Made by a program: the position numbers and the translations under genes | The notes under the pieces: model-generated | Told to the model about the DNA's origin: nothing | Database searches by the model: none | What the model saw: the letters and a program-made list of their open reading frames with translations, nothing else | Assembly (NCBI GenBank): GCA_964568455.1 | Contig: CAZMPJ010000002.1 | Span: 1-64,000 of the forward strand | Length of the DNA: 64,000 nucleotides | Source: CAZMPJ01 sp964568455 | GTDB taxonomy: Bacteria > Margulisbacteria > WOR-1 > O2-12-FULL-45-9 | Direction of reading: 5' to 3' | Part shown: piece by piece, positions 61,651 through 64,000 of the stretch | Layout: every line of letters begins with the position of its first letter | How positions within the stretch are numbered: the first letter of the stretch is position 1

Positions 61651-62225
61651 AACTGGTTAACAAATCCTAGAATTAACAAAAGTCTTTCGCTAAAATTACT
61701 GCCAGTAATAGGTTTTAAATTTCGCACCCCAACCATAAAATCACCCAGCCAAGCTTCTTTTCTTTCAATGGCCACGGAAAAATCAACTAGGTTGCTGTTG
61801 GAAAACAAAGAAACATTAATCGGCATAATAAAGTTAAGGTTTTCCGCCAGCTCAATTTCAGATAGTAAACCAAAATCAATTGGAGTGGTAAAACCTGTTT
61901 CAGGGGTATAAATAAACTGATAGCCAAAGATTGCGGTAGGTAAAATCATATGCCATTTTTCCAGTCCCAAAGCAAGTCTGTAACTAACAATGTAGGATGA
62001 GCTAAGCAAAATTGGATTATCTAAACTAATATAGGCAATTTCAATCGAAGTTCTTTCTTTAACCGGATAACCCAGGGTTACAGCAGAAGAAAGTGATGTT
62101 AAATTAGCTGAAGGTAAAAGATCAAAAACATAGTAAAGCTTTTCTTCGCTTTCAAACTGGAAGCGGAAGGCAAGGGTTGAGGAGGCAATGGATATTATTA
62201 ATATAAATACCAATAAGAATCGCAT
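61647..62225 (-). CDS. Secreted beta-rich, probable small outer-membrane barrel protein
   Basis: 192 residues with a signal peptide (cleavage about STLA-F, residue 19). The mature protein alternates hydrophobic and polar residues with regular turns (for example IEIAYISLDNPILLSSSYIVSYRLAL) and ends in GFVNQF, a terminal aromatic as in many barrel proteins. No family recognised. Its 3' end overlaps the converging peptidase gene by four bases. Confidence 0.65.
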   Translation of the reverse strand: MRFLLVFILIISIASSTLAFRFQFESEEKLYYVFDLLPSANLTSLSSAVTLGYPVKERTSIEIAYISLDNPILLSSSYIVSYRLALGLEKWHMILPTAIFGYQFIYTPETGFTTPIDFGLLSEIELAENLNFIMPINVSLFSNSNLVDFSVAIERKEAWLGDFMVGVRNLKPITGSNFSERLLLILGFVNQF

Positions 62226-62284
62226 TGGACATATTGTAGCATAATTGACTAAAAATAAGGCCTATGTTAAACTTTTTAGGTCAT

Positions 62285-62357
<73 letters not shown>

Positions 62358-62367
62358 TTTTTAATAT

Positions 62368-62442
62368 CGGGGTGTGGCTCAACTTGGCTAGAGCACCTGC
62401 TTTGGGAGCAGGGGGTTGCTGGTTCAAATCCAGTCACCCCGA
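62368..62442 (+). tRNA. tRNA-Pro (UGG anticodon)
   Basis: 75 bases; acceptor CGGGGTG/CACCCCG, anticodon stem CCTGC/GCAGG with loop TTTGGGA, T-loop GTTCAAA. Followed by a T run. Confidence 0.93.
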
Positions 62443-62451
62443 TTTTTTTGG

Positions 62452-62525
62452 GCGCCCGTAGCTCAGCTGGATAGAGCAACAGATTTCTAATCTGTAGGCC
62501 ACAGGTTCGAATCCTGTCGGGTGCG
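62452..62525 (+). tRNA. tRNA-Arg (UCU anticodon)
   Basis: 74 bases; acceptor GCGCCCG/CGGGTGC with one G-T pair, anticodon loop TTTCTAA, T-loop GTTCGAA. Confidence 0.93.
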
Positions 62526-62533
62526 CGTTTAAT

Positions 62534-62614
62534 GGGCGAGTGGCGGAACTGGCAGACGCACTAGACTTAGGATCTAGCGGTTTATCCGTGGAGGTTCAAA
62601 TCCTCTCTCGCCCA
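62534..62614 (+). tRNA. tRNA-Leu (UAG anticodon)
   Basis: 81 bases, class II with a short long-arm (CGGTTTATCCG region); acceptor GGGCGAG/CTCGCCC, anticodon loop CTTAGGA, T-loop GTTCAAA. Confidence 0.93.
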
Positions 62615-62631
62615 TGTTATTATGTCAAAGT

Positions 62632-62704
<73 letters not shown>

Positions 62705-62706
62705 AT

Positions 62707-62779
62707 GCGCCACTAGCTCAACTGGCAGAGCAGGACACTCTTAATGTCAAGGTTATAGGTTCAACTCCTATGTGGCGCA
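62707..62779 (+). tRNA. tRNA-Lys (CUU anticodon)
   Basis: 73 bases; acceptor GCGCCAC/GTGGCGC, D-stem GCTC/GAGC, anticodon loop CTCTTAA giving CTT, with one mismatch at the outer anticodon-stem pair. Starts two bases after tRNA-Gly(UCC). Confidence 0.88.
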
Positions 62780-62803
62780 CTTTTTAATATTGCTGAATTG
62801 ATT

Positions 62804-63937
62804 TTAGGGGTTTGACCAAGAAGCTCCATCCCATTTTGCAATATAAGCAAAGGGTGAAGTGACTTCCCAAGTAAAAGCTCCGCCAGCATATAAATTGCCA
62901 GAGCTGTTAAAAGCTAGTGTTTTTACGTAATCATTCAAGCCATCTCCTAGGGCAGACCAAGAAGATCCGTTCCACTTTGCAATACGGTTAACCGTAGTTG
63001 TTTCTGCGCTAGTAAAGTTTCCTCCAACATATAAATTTCCACCACTGTCAAAAGCCAGTGTATTTACAATTCCATTTAAACCATCTCCCAGGGTAGACCA
63101 AACCAGGCCATTCCATTTGGCAATATAATTAGCGGAAAGACTGCCGGCAGTGGTAAAAACTCCGCCAACGTATAAATTATCTGAACTATCAATAGCTAAT
63201 GCATTTACATCTTGATTCAATCCTGCTCCTAGACCAAACCAAGATGATCCATCCCATTTTGCCACACGATTAGCTGAAGTACTGCCGATAGCAGTAAAAC
63301 TTCCTCCAATATATAAGTTTCCCGAGCTGTCAAAAGCCAGGGCATATACATTGGCAGAATTAATATTGCTAGATCCAACCGCAGACCAAGCAGCGGTGTT
63401 CCATTTAGCAAGATAAGCAGCTGAAACAGTACCGGCTGTAGTAAACCCTCCGCCAGCATATAAATTTCCAGCACTATCAAAAAGAAGACTTAGTACTGTT
63501 GAATCAAATCCAGCCCCTAAGGCAGACCAAGAAGAACCATTCCATTTAGCCGTGTAATTAAAAGCAGTGGTTAAAGTTGATTCCCAGGTAAAAGCTCCAC
63601 CAGCGTGTAAATTGCCAGAACTGTCAAAAGCCAATGCGTTTACGTCTTTATCAAACCCATCTCCTAAGGCAGACCAGGTAGCTCCATCCCATTTGCCAAT
63701 GTAATTAAGGGAAGTGGCCCCGGCTGTAACAAAAGAACCGCCAACATATAAATCTCCCGAACTATCAAAAGCAATTGCTTTGACAACACTATTTAAAGTA
63801 GAACCTGAACTTATGGTTGTAGTAGTACTAGTGGTGGTAGTTGTTGTGGTAGTGCCAGACTGTCCACAACCTGTAGTATAAAAAACAAACAACAAACAAC
63901 AAACAATAGCCAATATCAAAATACTAAATTTTTTCAT
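62804..63937 (-). CDS. Lipoprotein with seven-repeat beta-propeller-like domain
   Basis: 377 residues. Type II signal peptide with lipobox TTGC, a Thr-rich linker (GTTTTTTTTSTTTT), then seven consecutive repeats of about 44-48 residues with consensus NALAFDSSGNLYVGGSFTTAGS...YIAKWNGSSWSALGDGLN. Seven repeats suggest a complete seven-bladed propeller anchored to the outer membrane. The signal peptide is partly encoded by an AACAAAC heptamer array. ATG at 63937 chosen for the MKKF start; it has no ribosome binding site and sits seven bases from a -10. Binding partner unknown. Confidence 0.82.
   Translation of the reverse strand: MKKFSILILAIVCCLLFVFYTTGCGQSGTTTTTTTTSTTTTISSGSTLNSVVKAIAFDSSGDLYVGGSFVTAGATSLNYIGKWDGATWSALGDGFDKDVNALAFDSSGNLHAGGAFTWESTLTTAFNYTAKWNGSSWSALGAGFDSTVLSLLFDSAGNLYAGGGFTTAGTVSAAYLAKWNTAAWSAVGSSNINSANVYALAFDSSGNLYIGGSFTAIGSTSANRVAKWDGSSWFGLGAGLNQDVNALAIDSSDNLYVGGVFTTAGSLSANYIAKWNGLVWSTLGDGLNGIVNTLAFDSGGNLYVGGNFTSAETTTVNRIAKWNGSSWSALGDGLNDYVKTLAFNSSGNLYAGGAFTWEVTSPFAYIAKWDGASWSNP
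63884..63904. repeat. Heptanucleotide tandem repeat in the propeller lipoprotein signal peptide
   Basis: Three perfect plus-strand AACAAAC units followed by a degenerate fourth (AATAGCC). On the coding strand they encode VCCLLFVF of the signal peptide. Confidence 0.8.
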
Positions 63938-63944
63938 AATAAAT

Positions 63945-63953
63945 ATTATAACA
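63945..63953 (-). promoter_or_regulatory. Extended -10 of the propeller lipoprotein; leaderless
   Basis: TGTTATAAT on the minus strand, seven bases before the ATG at 63937. No clear -35. Confidence 0.6.
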
Positions 63954-63974
63954 TGCAAAGAGATTTTTTAGGTA

Positions 63975-63983
63975 TGTTATAAT
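63975..63983 (+). promoter_or_regulatory. Extended -10 of the next gene to the right
   Basis: TGTTATAAT on the plus strand; a GTG six bases later (63990) may start a gene leaving the window (GTGAAACCAGA). Only 21 bases separate it from the divergent minus-strand TGTTATAAT. Confidence 0.5.
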
Positions 63984-64000
63984 AAAAATGTGAAACCAGA

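Noticed and set aside
62804..63780. Possible CRISPR-like or satellite array
   Set aside because: The periodicity is about 140 bases, in frame, and corresponds to protein blades, with no spacer pattern.

Overview
The window is a gene-dense, AT-rich bacterial chromosome segment of mostly housekeeping genes. It has an outer membrane: an LptD-like protein with an N-terminal LptA-like domain, LptB, two LptF/G permeases, a PorV-like barrel, and all three lipoprotein-processing enzymes (Lgt, LspA, Lnt). It also carries genes more usual in Firmicutes and Cyanobacteria (SepF, YggT, RicT/YaaT next to a delta-prime gene, a DUF3084 protein, an RNase H-fold YqgF/RuvC-like protein). With the short EF-Ts, homospermidine synthase and T9SS-type sorting domain, this suggests an uncultivated lineage near Cyanobacteria, such as Margulisbacteria/Saganbacteria (WOR-1). 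That placement is inference from gene content; no 16S gene or phylogeny is available here. I see no phage, transposase or CRISPR array.

Layout. 1-8276 (+): 3' end of ileS, ahcY, a DUF5665 protein, lspA, lgt, an RluD-type pseudouridine synthase, coaX, lysS, metF. 8277-16430: tldD (-), an 873-residue divergent RelA/SpoT-like protein (+), then rpsB-tsf-polA (-). 16541-25227: a polytopic membrane protein, a PorV-like barrel overlapping an orphan sorting domain (-), sepF-proC-yggT, a PfkB kinase, an aldolase-like protein, canonical rel, holB-ricT-rpsU. 25224-37093: envelope block in two convergent halves, LptF/G-TPR-LptD-lipoprotein-lnt (+) against trpD-lptB-LptF/G-DUF3084-YqgF-like (-). 37201-41184: an orphan AAA-type ATPase and glyQ-glyS. 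41181-49100: a probable surface-glycan locus with a GT2 and two tandem GT-C proteins carrying C-terminal carbohydrate-binding-like domains. 49105-56244: gpsA-plsY and an orphan P-loop kinase (-), then efp-accB-recJ-purD-rdgB (+). 56234-64000: an EamA transporter, homospermidine synthase with ornithine decarboxylase, an elongation-factor-like small protein, a lipoprotein metallopeptidase, eight tRNAs (six clustered) and a seven-repeat propeller lipoprotein.

The strongest unusual signals are: (i) heptanucleotide tandem repeats, about four units each and with a different unit at each site, inside coding sequences and at start codons; (ii) a second RelA/SpoT-like protein with an intact-looking HD hydrolase but a degraded synthetase; (iii) a short repeat found twice that carries a -35/-10 promoter aimed at the adjacent gene; (iv) many extended -10 boxes only 5-7 bases from a start codon with no ribosome binding site, implying leaderless mRNAs; (v) an EF-P whose loop tip lacks the usual Lys/Arg; (vi) a PorV-like barrel coupled to a free-standing T9SS-type sorting domain. 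All assignments are by eye from motifs and family memory; no database search was run.
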